The translations under genes were made by a program, and so were the position numbers. Shown piece by piece: positions 52,196 to 59,837 of a DNA stretch of 64,000 nucleotides (positions within the stretch are counted from its first letter, which is position 1; every line of letters starts with the position of its first letter). Below the pieces are notes generated by a model. That model was not told where the DNA came from. It searched no databases and saw nothing but the letters and a program-made list of their open reading frames with translations. The DNA comes from Nocardioides sp. Root122 (GTDB taxonomy: Bacteria > Actinomycetota > Actinomycetes > Propionibacteriales > Nocardioidaceae). The stretch lies in assembly GCF_001425025.1 (NCBI RefSeq), contig NZ_LMDE01000015.1, positions 158,764 to 222,763 of the forward strand, read 5' to 3'.

Positions 52196-52453
52196 TCACC
52201 GCTCTGACGAGTGCTCGTCGCGCTCGTTGGTGCGATCGGTGTCGTCGTGGGACTGCGTGCCGGTCCCGTTGCCGTGCATCCCGCCCATCATTCCGCCCAT
52301 CATCAGCATCATCATCAGCGGGCAGATGAGGGCGATGCCGACGAACGCGAGGGTGCCGGCGGGGACGCCGAACCACAGTGCGCCGACGAGGGCGATGGCG
52401 GCTGCGACCGCGTACAGCCCGAGGTTCGGGTTGCGGGTCTTGATGGTGTTCAT
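52196..52453 (-). CDS. Met/His-rich small membrane protein (DUF2933-like)
   Basis: 85 residues. Two helices (LGLYAVAAAIALVGALWFGV and LAFVGIALICPLMMMLMM), then a Met/Gly/His-rich stretch GGMMGGMHGNGTG and an acidic tail. This Met pattern is common in copper-handling proteins, as Met thioethers bind Cu(I). ATG 52453; 7 bases from the ATPase start and 47 from csoR. It is probably a Cu(I)-binding membrane component; the DUF name is tentative. Confidence 0.75.
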   Translation of the reverse strand: MNTIKTRNPNLGLYAVAAAIALVGALWFGVPAGTLAFVGIALICPLMMMLMMGGMMGGMHGNGTGTQSHDDTDRTNERDEHSSER

Positions 52454-52500
52454 CGTGGTGCTCCTTTTCGTGTCGTGTCGTGCGGGTGGGTGAGGTGGCT

Positions 52501-52890
52501 TCAGAGGCGGATGACTTGCCGGATGGCTGCTGCGACTTCGTCCATGCGCGCCTGTCCGGCTTCTCCGGAGTTGCGTGCGGCTTCGAGGACGCAGTGCCGT
52601 ACGTGGTCGTCGAGAAGCCCGGCTGCGACTTCCTGGGTTGCCCGGGTCACGGCTGCGAGCTGGTTGACGACGTCGGGGCACCACCGGTCGTCGGCGAGCA
52701 TCTTCTGCACTCCGCGCACCTGGCCCTCGATGCGGCGTAGCCGTACGAGGTAGTTCTCTCGTCCGGTGGCGTAGCCGCGGGTGCCGGGCGTCGAGGCAGT
52801 CAGGTGCGTGCCAGCGGCGGGGACGTGGCACTCGTGCGTGCCGGAGGCCAGGGGGCTGGCGGCGGTTCGGGTGCCTTGTGGTGCAGTCAT
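52501..52890 (-). CDS. csoR: CsoR-family copper-sensing repressor
   Basis: 129 residues. The core YLVRLRRIEGQVRGVQKML is the CsoR/RcnR helix 1, and the ligands are Cys 71 (WCPDVVNQ), His 96 and Cys 100 (LLDDHVRHCV), with the 25 and 4 spacing of Cu(I)-binding CsoR. The N-terminal 40 residues are an extension with His19, Cys21, His22 and His29 that is not in the canonical protein. ATG 52890 has GAGGAGG 8 bases upstream. A G/C palindrome of CsoR type lies about 50 bases before the start, so it represses its own operon. Confidence 0.94.
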   Translation of the reverse strand: MTAPQGTRTAASPLASGTHECHVPAAGTHLTASTPGTRGYATGRENYLVRLRRIEGQVRGVQKMLADDRWCPDVVNQLAAVTRATQEVAAGLLDDHVRHCVLEAARNSGEAGQARMDEVAAAIRQVIRL

Positions 52891-52937
52891 GGCGGCCTCC
52901 TCAAAGGTTCGGCTCTTGACTCCATGCTGCGCTCAGA

Positions 52938-52952
52938 TACCCCCCGGGGGTA
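52938..52952. promoter_or_regulatory. CsoR operator 1 (upstream of csoR)
   Basis: TACCCCCCGGGGGTA is a near-perfect palindrome of the CsoR type (TACCC...GGGTA), 48 bases before the csoR ATG. It could also serve the divergent thioredoxin-fold gene at 53084. Confidence 0.8.
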
Positions 52953-53083
52953 GGGTCTTTCGACCCCCATGCGGTCGGAGCGAGGACCCTCCCGGCCGCC
53001 TGCGTTGTGCCGTGAGGCATGTGCCGCCGCCCTCGGCGGGTGGCACAGTGGACAACGACCCCGTCAGCGAGGAGGAACCACCG

Positions 53084-53383
53084 GTGCGAGTCGAGCTGCT
53101 GCACTTTGACGGCTGCCCCAACTGGAAGGTCGCCGACGTGCGGCTGGCGGAGGCGCTGCGAATGCTGGGCCGCGACGGCTCCGACGTGGAGTACGTGCGG
53201 GTCGAGACGGCCGAGGTAGCCGACGAGTTGAAGTTCCTCGGCTCCCCGACCATCCGGATAGACGGTGCCGACCCGTTCGCGTCCGGTGGCGAGTCGGTCG
53301 GTCTGGCGTGTCGCGTCTACGCGACGCCCGGCGGCCTCGCGGGATCTCCCACCACCGCCCAGCTCCTCGAGGTGCTGTCGTGA
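53084..53383 (+). CDS. Thioredoxin-fold protein, paralogue 3
   Basis: 99 residues from GTG 53084, with GAGGAGG 11 bases upstream. RVELLHFDGCPNWKVADVRL carries Cys 11, KFLGSPTIRIDGADPF the cis-Pro loop, and VGLACRVYATPGGLAGSP Cys 76. It is closest to paralogue 2 at 47485 (shared CPxWKVAD). The TGA at 53381-53383 overlaps a GTG that starts the frameshifted CxCx3CWC gene. Divergent from csoR across the CsoR palindrome, so it is probably copper-responsive. Confidence 0.85.
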   Translation: MRVELLHFDGCPNWKVADVRLAEALRMLGRDGSDVEYVRVETAEVADELKFLGSPTIRIDGADPFASGGESVGLACRVYATPGGLAGSPTTAQLLEVLS

Positions 53384-53596
53384 GGGCGTGCTGCCCTGCT
53401 ACTGGCCGGTGTCTACCTGGTCGTCGCGGCTGGCAACCGGGTCGCTGAGCGCTTCGGCGCGAGGACCTGCGGTTGCGCCGACGACTGCTGGTGCCACCGT
53501 TCGCTCCTGAACCTGTTCCGGTGGGTCTTCCCTTGGCGTCACAGCCCGGTCCATGCCGCCGAGGAGAAGGCAGAGCGCGACCGTACGGACGCTTGA
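53380..53596 (+). pseudogene. CxCx3CWC micro-protein, frameshifted copy
   Basis: GTG 53380 overlaps the preceding stop (GTGA). The first three codons give VRA; after one extra base near 53389 the frame becomes ALLLAGVYLVVAAGNRVAERFG, then TCGCADDCWCHRS, FRWVFPWRH and an acidic-basic tail ending at TGA 53594-53596. This aligns along its length with the intact micro-protein at 46812-46979: same helix length, same Cys spacing, same FRWVxP. So a single-base insertion best explains the break. In frame the reading part follows directly after the upstream UGA and has no start codon of its own. Confidence 0.65.
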
Positions 53597-53632
53597 GCGC
53601 GCCCTTGCCGACGCCCGTCCGACGGCGCGAGG

Positions 53633-54214
53633 TCAGGGGACGGTCAGCTCGATCTGCTGGTCGGGTTCGAGCCGCAGGTCGGCGGGGTCGCCGGACACGG
53701 GGGTGCCGTTGCTGGTGACGGCCACCGTCCCTCCGGCCGTGGCGCGGACACCGCCGATGCTGGTGGGGGTGAGGGCGACGCCCCACTGCGTGAACAGCTG
53801 ACCGAGGGTGAACTTCTCACCGACGGTGTCCGCTTCGATGTGGATGGTGCCGTCGCCCTCGTGGGTGTGGAGCGCGGACATGGCGCCCGTGTTCGGGTCG
53901 ACGCCAATGTTGGGCGGGACGGGCACCGGCTGGCCGTCGATCGTGATGCTCAGGGTGGGGTGGTAGTGCTCGGCGGTGCCCATGGGGCCGAGGTCGAGGC
54001 CGGCAGCGGCCACCCGGGCGGCAACGTCGGTGGGGACCGGCCAGGGTGGGAGTGACTCCTCGGCGGGCGCTGCCGCGGTGGAGCTCGAGGAGCTGGAGGA
54101 GCTGGAGGAGCTGGCGGTGGTGGCGGGGGCGTCGCTGCAACCGGCCAGGAGGAGGGTGAGGGCTGCGGTGAGGGCGGCGGCTGTTGTCCGCCGGGCGGCG
54201 GTTGATGTCTTCAC
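53633..54214 (-). CDS. Lipoprotein of the copper regulon
   Basis: 193 residues from GTG 54214. Lipobox LTLLLAGC near residue 25, an 11-Ser homopolymer linker, then a compact domain: HYHPTLSITIDGQPVPVPPNIG, ALHTHEGDGTIHIEAD, FTLGQLFTQWGVALTP and PDQQIELTVP. Clustered His (HYHP, HTH, IHIE) could bind copper outside the cell. I recognise a widespread actinobacterial hypothetical family but no named function. It is the last gene after copA, DUF6153 and DUF305 genes on the same strand. Confidence 0.82.
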   Translation of the reverse strand: MKTSTAARRTTAAALTAALTLLLAGCSDAPATTASSSSSSSSSSSTAAAPAEESLPPWPVPTDVAARVAAAGLDLGPMGTAEHYHPTLSITIDGQPVPVPPNIGVDPNTGAMSALHTHEGDGTIHIEADTVGEKFTLGQLFTQWGVALTPTSIGGVRATAGGTVAVTSNGTPVSGDPADLRLEPDQQIELTVP

Positions 54215-54330
54215 GAGGGCTTCTTCGGGGTCGGTGGGGCCGCGGAGGGCCGCTGATGGCTTGGAGTCCGGGTCGTGCGCCGCGAGGGCGGACGCCACCG
54301 TCACTGGTGGCGTCCGCTCGCGTTGCGGCG

Positions 54331-54975
54331 TCAGGAGTCGAGGAGGCCTTGCATGGTGTCGATCTCCTGCTTCTGCGCGTCGATGATCTGGCCGGCAAGG
54401 TCGACGGCGTCCTTGAACTGGCCGTCTTCGGTCTCGGTCTCGGCCATCTCGACGGCGCCTTCGTGGTGCTCGATCATCATCTCGAGCCACATGTCCTGGA
54501 ACGCGGCGTCGGAGGCGTTCTCGAGGGCGTCCATGTCGTCGGCGCTCATCATGCCGGGCATGTCGTCGTGGCCCATGTCGTCCATGTTGTCGGACATGTC
54601 GTCCATGTCGTGGCCGGCGTTGGCGTGGTCGCGCATGGTCTCGGGGACCTCTTCGCCCCACTTCGTGAGCCAGTCGGCCATGGTCTCGATCTCGGGGCCC
54701 TGGGCGGCGCGGATGTCCTCGGCGAGGGCCTGGACCTCGGGGTCGAGGGTCCGGTCGAGTGTCAGGTCGACCATCGAGAGCGCTTGGGCGTGGTGGGTGA
54801 TCATGTCGCTGGCGAAGGTGACGTCGGCGTCGTTGTGCTCGGTGGTGCTCACCTCGGTCGCGCTGCCGGAGTTGCCGGAGCTGGCTGCGTCGTCGCCGCA
54901 GGCGGTGAGGCCGGCGCCGAGGGCGAGGGTGAGGGCGAGCGCGCTGAGGGCGCGGGTACGGGTCTTGGTGTGCAT
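54331..54975 (-). CDS. DUF305 lipoprotein
   Basis: 214 residues. Lipoprotein signal LALGAGLTACGDD. DUF305 signatures: DVTFASDMITHHAQALSMVDLTL and FQDMWLEMMIEHHEGAVEMAE, giving the ferritin-like four-helix plan with paired HH motifs. Between them DHANAGHDMDDMSDNMDDMGHDDMPGMM is a Met/His/Asp-rich insert suited to copper. Such proteins usually accompany copper resistance genes. ATG 54975; lies downstream of copA and the DUF6153 gene. Confidence 0.93.
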   Translation of the reverse strand: MHTKTRTRALSALALTLALGAGLTACGDDAASSGNSGSATEVSTTEHNDADVTFASDMITHHAQALSMVDLTLDRTLDPEVQALAEDIRAAQGPEIETMADWLTKWGEEVPETMRDHANAGHDMDDMSDNMDDMGHDDMPGMMSADDMDALENASDAAFQDMWLEMMIEHHEGAVEMAETETEDGQFKDAVDLAGQIIDAQKQEIDTMQGLLDS

Positions 54976-55087
54976 GAGGTTCTCCTGATGTCAGGGGGCA
55001 GGTGCGGGGGTCTTGCGGGCAGGCGGCGGCGACACCCAACCGTGGGTCGCCCCTTCGGAGCGCCGGTGGCGGGTGGCCGTGGGCCTG

Positions 55088-55618
55088 TCAGCACCTGATG
55101 ACGGAGAACGCCCACACGTGCGGTGGGCCGGTGCCGCGCACCCACTGCACGGCGCGTGCGGGTGCGGCGGCGGGGTGGAACGCGTCGGGCAGCAGGGGCC
55201 GGACGATGCGGACCGCCAGGAGGACGAGGAGCGTCAACGCGGCGGCGGCGAGCATGACGACGCACAGCATCGCCATGGTGCCCATGTCGTGCCCCGCCCC
55301 GGAACCGGTGTCGGCTGCGTTGTCAGCGACCGACGTCGAGGCGTCGGAGGTCACAGCGTGCGCTTGTCGTTGGTGCGAGTCGCCCGAGGTCGTCGTCTCG
55401 GGGGCCGGCATGCCGCCCGTCATCGCCATGCTCGAGGCGGCGGAGGCGGAGGCGGTGGCGGGCGTGGTGCCGTGGGTGGCGAGCGCGTGCATGCCGAGGA
55501 TTCCGACGACCAGGGCCGCCACGAAGGCCGCGAGTGCGGTGCGTGCGCTGGGCCGGGCAGCCGTCGGCACCCGCAGGAGCCTGCGGGTGCCGACGGCGGT
55601 GGAACGCACGGGGTTCAT
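55088..55618 (-). CDS. DUF6153-like membrane protein
   Basis: 176 residues. First helix TALAAFVAALVVGILGMHALATHG, a long extracytoplasmic loop with Met/His/Thr (MAMTGGMPAPETT, GHDMGTMAML) and a second helix MLCVVMLAAAALTLLVLLAVRI, then RGTGPPHVWAFSVIRC at the C-terminus. The H-x-M rich loop suggests copper binding. ATG 55618 is 28 bases past copA, likely the same transcript. Confidence 0.82.
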   Translation of the reverse strand: MNPVRSTAVGTRRLLRVPTAARPSARTALAAFVAALVVGILGMHALATHGTTPATASASAASSMAMTGGMPAPETTTSGDSHQRQAHAVTSDASTSVADNAADTGSGAGHDMGTMAMLCVVMLAAAALTLLVLLAVRIVRPLLPDAFHPAAAPARAVQWVRGTGPPHVWAFSVIRC

Positions 55619-55646
55619 CGGTTTCGATGGTACGGAGGCGTCGTTG

Positions 55647-58091
55647 TCACGCCAGCCGTTGGGTGCGAAGCCGCAGCGCGTTGACGATGACGCTGACCGA
55701 CGACAGGGCCATCGCGGCCGCGGCGATGACCGGGGACAACAGCCACCCGAACACGGGGTAGAGCACGCCCGCGGCGACCGGGACACCCAGCGAGTTGTAC
55801 AGAAATGCGAAACCGAGCCCGACGCGGAGGTTCTGCATGACGGCGTGGGAGAGCTGCCGGGCATGCGCGATGCCGTTGAGGTCGCCGCGCAACAGCGTCA
55901 CGGCAGCGGACTCCATGGCGACGTCGGTGCCGGTGCCCATCGCCAGGCCCACGTCGGCGGCGGCGAGGGCGGGGGCGTCGTTGACGCCGTCGCCAGCGAA
56001 CGCGACGACGCGTCCCTCGGCGCGGAGCTTGTTGACGACGTCGGCCTTGTGGTCGGGCAGCACCTCGGCCTCGACGCGGTCGATGCCCAGGTCGGCGGCG
56101 ACCGCGGCGGCGGTGACCTGGTTGTCGCCGGTGAGCATGATGACCTCGATGCCCTCCTTGCGCAGCGCCGCCAGTGCGGCCGGGGTGGTGGCCTTGACCT
56201 GGTCGGCGATGCCGATGACACCAGCGGGAGTGCCGTCGACGGCCACGAGGACCGCGGTCGCCCCGGTGCGGCGCAGCCGGTCCGCGTACTCGGACAGGCC
56301 GGCCGGGTCGACGTCCTGGCTGGCGAGGAACCCGGCGGTGCCGATGAGCACCCGCCTGCCGTCGACGGTGCCGAGGACACCCTTGCCGGCGGGTGCGTCG
56401 AAGTCAGCGACCTCCGGCAGACGGCTGCTGACCTGGTCACCCGCCTCGGCCAGGTCGGCCTGGGCCTTGTCGACGATGGCGCGAGCGAGCGGGTGCTCTG
56501 AGGCGTTTTCGACCGCGGCCGCGAGGCGCAGCAGCTCCGTCTCGGTGTGCCCGGTGTACCCGTCGGCCAGCTCGACGGCGACGACGGCGGGCTTGCCCTC
56601 GGTCAGGGTGCCGGTCTTGTCGACCACGACGGTGTTGACCTTCTCCATCCGCTCGAGCGCCTCAGCGTTCTTGATGAGGACACCCATCTGCGCGCCGCGC
56701 CCCACCCCGACCATGATCGACATCGGTGTGGCCAGGCCTAGGGCACACGGGCAGGCGATGATGAGGACGCTGACCGCGACCACAAGGGCGTGAGCGAGCT
56801 TCGGGTCGGGGCCTACGAGGGCCCAGACGGCGAACGCGAGCACGGCGATGCCGATGACGGTAGGCACGAACACGGCCGAGACGCGGTCGACGGTGCGCTG
56901 GATGGGTGCGCGGGAGCGTTGCGCTTCGGCGACCATCTGCACGATGCGCGACAGCATCGTGTCGCGACCGACCGCGTTGGCGCGGATGAGCAGCGCGCCG
57001 GTCTGGTTGAGGGTGCCGCCGATGGCGTTGTCGCCCACCGCCTTGGTGACCGGCATGGACTCGCCGGTGACCAGGGACTCGTCGACGGCGGACTTGCCGT
57101 CCTCGACGAGACCGTCGACGGGGACCTTCTCGCCCGGGCGGACACGGAGCAGGTCACCCAGCTGCACCTGGTCGAGGGTGACTTCCTCGTCGGTGCCGTC
57201 CTCCCGGACGCGGCGGGCGGTCTTCGGGGACAGGTCGAGAAGCGCCTTGATGGCACCCGAAGTTGCCTCGCGGGCACGGAGCTCGAGGACCTGGCCGAGG
57301 AGCACGAGGGTGGTGATGACTGCGGCCGCCTCGAAGTACACGTCCACGGCGCCCTCCATGCGGAACGCCTCCGGGAAGATGCCCGGCGCCACCGTCGCGA
57401 CCACGCTGAACAGCCAAGCGACGCCGGTGCCCATGGCGATGAGCGTGAACATGTTCAGCTTCATCGTCCGCACCGAGGCCCAGCCGCGGGTGAAGAACGG
57501 CCAGCCGGCCCACAGCACGACCGGTGTGGCGAGCACGAGCTGGGTCCAGGCCGAGGTGGTCGCGGAGATGTTGTCGTGGAGCCACGGGATGAGGTCGCGG
57601 CCCATGCCGAGGATGACGACCGGGATGGACAGGACCACGCCGAACCAGAACCGGCGGGTCATGTCGCGCAGTTCCGGCGACGGGCCGGAGTCGACGGTGA
57701 CCATCACCGGCTCGAGCGCCATGCCGCAGATCGGGCACGACCCCGGCCCCGGCCTGCGGATCTCGGGGTGCATCGGGCACGTGTACTCCACGACCTCACC
57801 CTCACCCGGCGTGGGCGGCTCTCCGCCTGCCTGGCTTCCGTGCGCGTGATGGCCGACGTGGTCGTGGTCGGCGTGGTCGTGGTCGGCGTGGTCGTGGTCG
57901 TGCTGCGTGGCGGCGTACTGGTCGGGGTTGGCGAGGAACTTGTCCTTGCAGCCGGCCGAGCAGAAGTAGAAGTGCTCGCCGTCGTGGACGGCGACATGTT
58001 CGGTCAGGGCCGGGTCGACCGCCATCGCGCACACCGGGTCGGTGACCTGGCTAGCAGTGGTCGGAGCCGGTTCGTGCTTGTGACTGGTCAT
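55647..58091 (-). CDS. copA: Copper-exporting P1B-type ATPase with YHS and HMBD domains
   Basis: 814 residues. Order: YHS domain (DPVCAMAVDP, FYFCSAGCKDKF, 18-58), His-rich linker (64-85, alternating H/D), heavy-metal-binding domain (YTCPMHPEIRRPGPGSCPICGM, split Cys pairs, 103-124), eight helices, the TGES actuator loop, IIACPCALGL (CPC at 447-449), phosphorylated Asp 491 in DKTGT, SEHPLA, MLTGDN and GDGVNDAPAL. It exports Cu(I) at ATP cost. No classical HMA (MxCxxC) domain. ATG 58091 lies just after a perfect CsoR-type palindrome, so it is derepressed by copper. Confidence 0.96.
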   Translation of the reverse strand: MTSHKHEPAPTTASQVTDPVCAMAVDPALTEHVAVHDGEHFYFCSAGCKDKFLANPDQYAATQHDHDHADHDHADHDHVGHHAHGSQAGGEPPTPGEGEVVEYTCPMHPEIRRPGPGSCPICGMALEPVMVTVDSGPSPELRDMTRRFWFGVVLSIPVVILGMGRDLIPWLHDNISATTSAWTQLVLATPVVLWAGWPFFTRGWASVRTMKLNMFTLIAMGTGVAWLFSVVATVAPGIFPEAFRMEGAVDVYFEAAAVITTLVLLGQVLELRAREATSGAIKALLDLSPKTARRVREDGTDEEVTLDQVQLGDLLRVRPGEKVPVDGLVEDGKSAVDESLVTGESMPVTKAVGDNAIGGTLNQTGALLIRANAVGRDTMLSRIVQMVAEAQRSRAPIQRTVDRVSAVFVPTVIGIAVLAFAVWALVGPDPKLAHALVVAVSVLIIACPCALGLATPMSIMVGVGRGAQMGVLIKNAEALERMEKVNTVVVDKTGTLTEGKPAVVAVELADGYTGHTETELLRLAAAVENASEHPLARAIVDKAQADLAEAGDQVSSRLPEVADFDAPAGKGVLGTVDGRRVLIGTAGFLASQDVDPAGLSEYADRLRRTGATAVLVAVDGTPAGVIGIADQVKATTPAALAALRKEGIEVIMLTGDNQVTAAAVAADLGIDRVEAEVLPDHKADVVNKLRAEGRVVAFAGDGVNDAPALAAADVGLAMGTGTDVAMESAAVTLLRGDLNGIAHARQLSHAVMQNLRVGLGFAFLYNSLGVPVAAGVLYPVFGWLLSPVIAAAAMALSSVSVIVNALRLRTQRLA
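57861..57900 (-). repeat. 15-bp tandem repeat inside copA
   Basis: Two full copies and a 10-base part of GTCGTGGTCGGCGTG encode the alternating His-Asp linker of CopA at about residues 64-77. Copy number could vary by slippage without breaking the frame. Confidence 0.85.
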
Positions 58092-58100
58092 GCCTTCCAA

Positions 58101-58119
58101 GATACCCCCAGGGGGTATC
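58101..58119. promoter_or_regulatory. CsoR operator 2 (upstream of copA)
   Basis: GATACCCCCAGGGGGTATC is a perfect palindrome about a central A, 10 bases before the copA ATG. It matches the motif at 52938-52952, so both operons are probably under CsoR. Confidence 0.88.
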
Positions 58120-58232
58120 AAGTCAACCCCCAACGGTCCCGGCGAGAGGGGGACGTTGGCCCTAGTGCCTCCCGGAGCAGGAGGGCAAGTCTCAGGAGCA
58201 GGCACACACCGAACCCGTGAAGGAGCCCCACC

Positions 58233-58439
58233 ATGACCACCGCACTGACCATGGTCGTCAGCATCGCGTTTCTCACAGTCGGGTTGTCCCTGATGACGAC
58301 GCCGTCGGCGTCCGCTAGCGCAGGCTCCGAGTTCGGGCATCACGTGCAGTCCTGCGCCCAGGCGATGGGGTTCGACGGCACTCACAACCCCGGCATGCAC
58401 TCGGGCTACGCGGGCTGGGACCCCACTCACGTCTGCTGA
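58233..58439 (+). CDS. Small secreted protein divergent from copA
   Basis: 68 residues. ATG 58233 with AAGGAG 8 bases upstream. Signal peptide MTTALTMVVSIAFLTVGLSL ending near SASA; the mature part has GHHVQSCAQAMGF, HNPGMHSGY and a C-terminal HVC. His, Met and two Cys in about 40 residues hint at copper binding. Divergent from copA, so the CsoR palindrome could serve both. No family recognised. Confidence 0.72.
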   Translation: MTTALTMVVSIAFLTVGLSLMTTPSASASAGSEFGHHVQSCAQAMGFDGTHNPGMHSGYAGWDPTHVC

Positions 58440-58546
58440 CCGAAACGGCGGCGGCCGCAGTCGTCGAGCGGGTACGGCAACGCTGAGGCGGGTTCTTCGC
58501 GGCTCGCCCTACGTTCTGCGCAAGGTACAAACGGCGGTACACATCC

Positions 58547-58567
58547 CTATACTTTGCCAAAGTGTAG
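58547..58567. promoter_or_regulatory. Low-GC dyad in island gap
   Basis: CTATACTTT and AAAGTGTAG form a dyad (8 of 9 pairs) about GCC. The surrounding 265-base gap (58440-58704) has no gene that I can support. It may be an operator for the gene at 58705. Confidence 0.35.
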
Positions 58568-58704
58568 GTGCGGATAGCCTCCCGCCGCGCGGCTCACCCT
58601 TGGTGCCGCTTCCGGGTGCGTAGCGGGCGGTAAGCGCTGGTCTCTACCCGAGGCAGACTGTCGCGGTGGCGCGCATCGTCGGCTACCGCGGCTAACGTCA
58701 CCCC

Positions 58705-58962
58705 ATGGAAGCCGACGACGAGAAGGCAGGCAGTGTCGGCGCTGGCGTCTCACCGCCGCCCGTCCTTCGGGCGGACCTTGCCAGCTTCACCGGAGCGGGC
58801 TACGGCGTCCTGCGCATCCCGGCCGGCGTCCATCTTGAGCCCGGCCAGATCGTCGCCGTCACCGACGACGAAGCCGACATGCTCACCGCCGAAGTCCTGG
58901 CGGTCGGTGAAGCCAGGGCCAACGTCCGAGTCCACTGGAACCACGACAACAGCGCGCCGTAG
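58705..58962 (+). CDS. Small hypothetical protein, TDDEA family copy 2
   Basis: 85 residues from ATG 58705. YGVLRIPAGVHLEPGQIVAVTDDEADMLTAEVLAVGEARANVRVHW is a compact beta-rich segment after an acidic, Pro-rich N-terminus. It has a shorter relative on the other strand at 49483-49623. The PGQIVAVTDDEADMLTAEV pattern could be a small SH3-like barrel. Function unknown; both copies lie in the island. Confidence 0.6.
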   Translation: MEADDEKAGSVGAGVSPPPVLRADLASFTGAGYGVLRIPAGVHLEPGQIVAVTDDEADMLTAEVLAVGEARANVRVHWNHDNSAP

Positions 58963-59082
58963 CGCCCCACTTCGACCAGGAATGCGCCGGACGCCCGACA
59001 AACCTTGGGGTAGCGCGTCGCACGGAACTGGAGCCGTGGAGAACGGTTTGGAGCCCGGCCGACCCGGGGTAGCGTGCTGGCC

Positions 59083-59535
59083 ATGTCAGACCGGGCTGGC
59101 GAGTGGGTGACCGTCAAAGAGGCTGCCTGCCTGCTCGGCGTGCACTACTCGGCCGTCCCGAAGATGGTGCGCCGCGGCGACCTGACCCCGCGCTCGAACA
59201 AGCGCCCGAGCCTGTCGCGCCAGGCGGTGCTCGAACTGCGTGCAGTGCGGGCGGAGCGAGCTCGTCTGCGTGCGCTGCCGCCGGCTCCGAAGGCGCCACC
59301 CGCGCCACCAGACGACGACCACGGGTGGGTGGACGCTGCCACGGTCGCAGCACACCTGGACGTCGGTATCGCGGCCGTCCACCAGCGCGCGCGCAGGGGT
59401 CGTCTGCCGTTCACGCTCGGCTCGGACGGCCGCACGAGGTTCTACCGACTCGACCTGGTGGAGATGGCAGTTCGCGCACAGGAAGCGACACGGACCAAGG
59501 CTCTCGCCGCCAAGCCCACCAGCATCGCCAGTTAG
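59083..59535 (+). CDS. Protein with two excisionase-like winged-helix domains
   Basis: 150 residues from ATG 59083. Domain 1: WVTVKEAACLLGVHYSAVPKMVRRGDL, then KRPSLSRQAVLELRA; domain 2: WVDAATVAAHLDVGIAAVHQRARRGRL, FYRLDLVEMAVRAQE. Both are the MerR/excisionase-type HTH17 fold, linked by a Pro-rich hinge. Such proteins direct excision or transcription in mobile elements. Its stop overlaps the stop of the DUF3263 gene by 3 bases (convergent). Confidence 0.75.
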   Translation: MSDRAGEWVTVKEAACLLGVHYSAVPKMVRRGDLTPRSNKRPSLSRQAVLELRAVRAERARLRALPPAPKAPPAPPDDDHGWVDAATVAAHLDVGIAAVHQRARRGRLPFTLGSDGRTRFYRLDLVEMAVRAQEATRTKALAAKPTSIAS

Positions 59536-59837
59536 CTGATGGGGCCTTCGCGTTCAGCGCTGCGCTGGCCTTGACGCCTCGCACGGAGGCGGCGCAGCCG
59601 GTTGACCGTGACCGGGTCAGCGGCGGTCGCGGCGGGCGTGTCGATGAGCGCGTTGAGGACCTGGTAGTAGCGCGTCGGTGTCCACCCGAACCGGTCGTGG
59701 ATGGTCGCGTCCTTCGCTCCGGGGTACTTCCAGAACTCGCGCTCGAGTTCGAGCACGGCAGCCTCTACCTCGGTCAGGCCGAGCGCCACACCCTCGGTGC
59801 CGTCATCGCCTGGTCGGTCCTCGTCGTCGCGAGCCAT
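59532..59837 (-). CDS. DUF3263 protein
   Basis: 101 residues. LTEVEAAVLELEREFWKYPGAKDATIHDRFGWTPTRYYQVLNALIDTPAA, then DPVTVNRLRRLRARRQGQR fits DUF3263, a small HTH-like actinobacterial family with the YYQxLNxLID motif. ATG 59837. It is preceded on the same strand by the HTH gene at 59915. Probably DNA-binding; target unknown. Confidence 0.85.
   Translation of the reverse strand: MARDDEDRPGDDGTEGVALGLTEVEAAVLELEREFWKYPGAKDATIHDRFGWTPTRYYQVLNALIDTPAATAADPVTVNRLRRLRARRQGQRSAEREGPIS

Noticed and set aside
53381..53383. Selenocysteine or stop read-through at the UGA between paralogue 3 and the Cys-rich frame
   Set aside because: A GTG overlapping the UGA plus a one-base insertion restores homology with the intact 55-residue protein, which starts independently. 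No homologue has a residue at the UGA.
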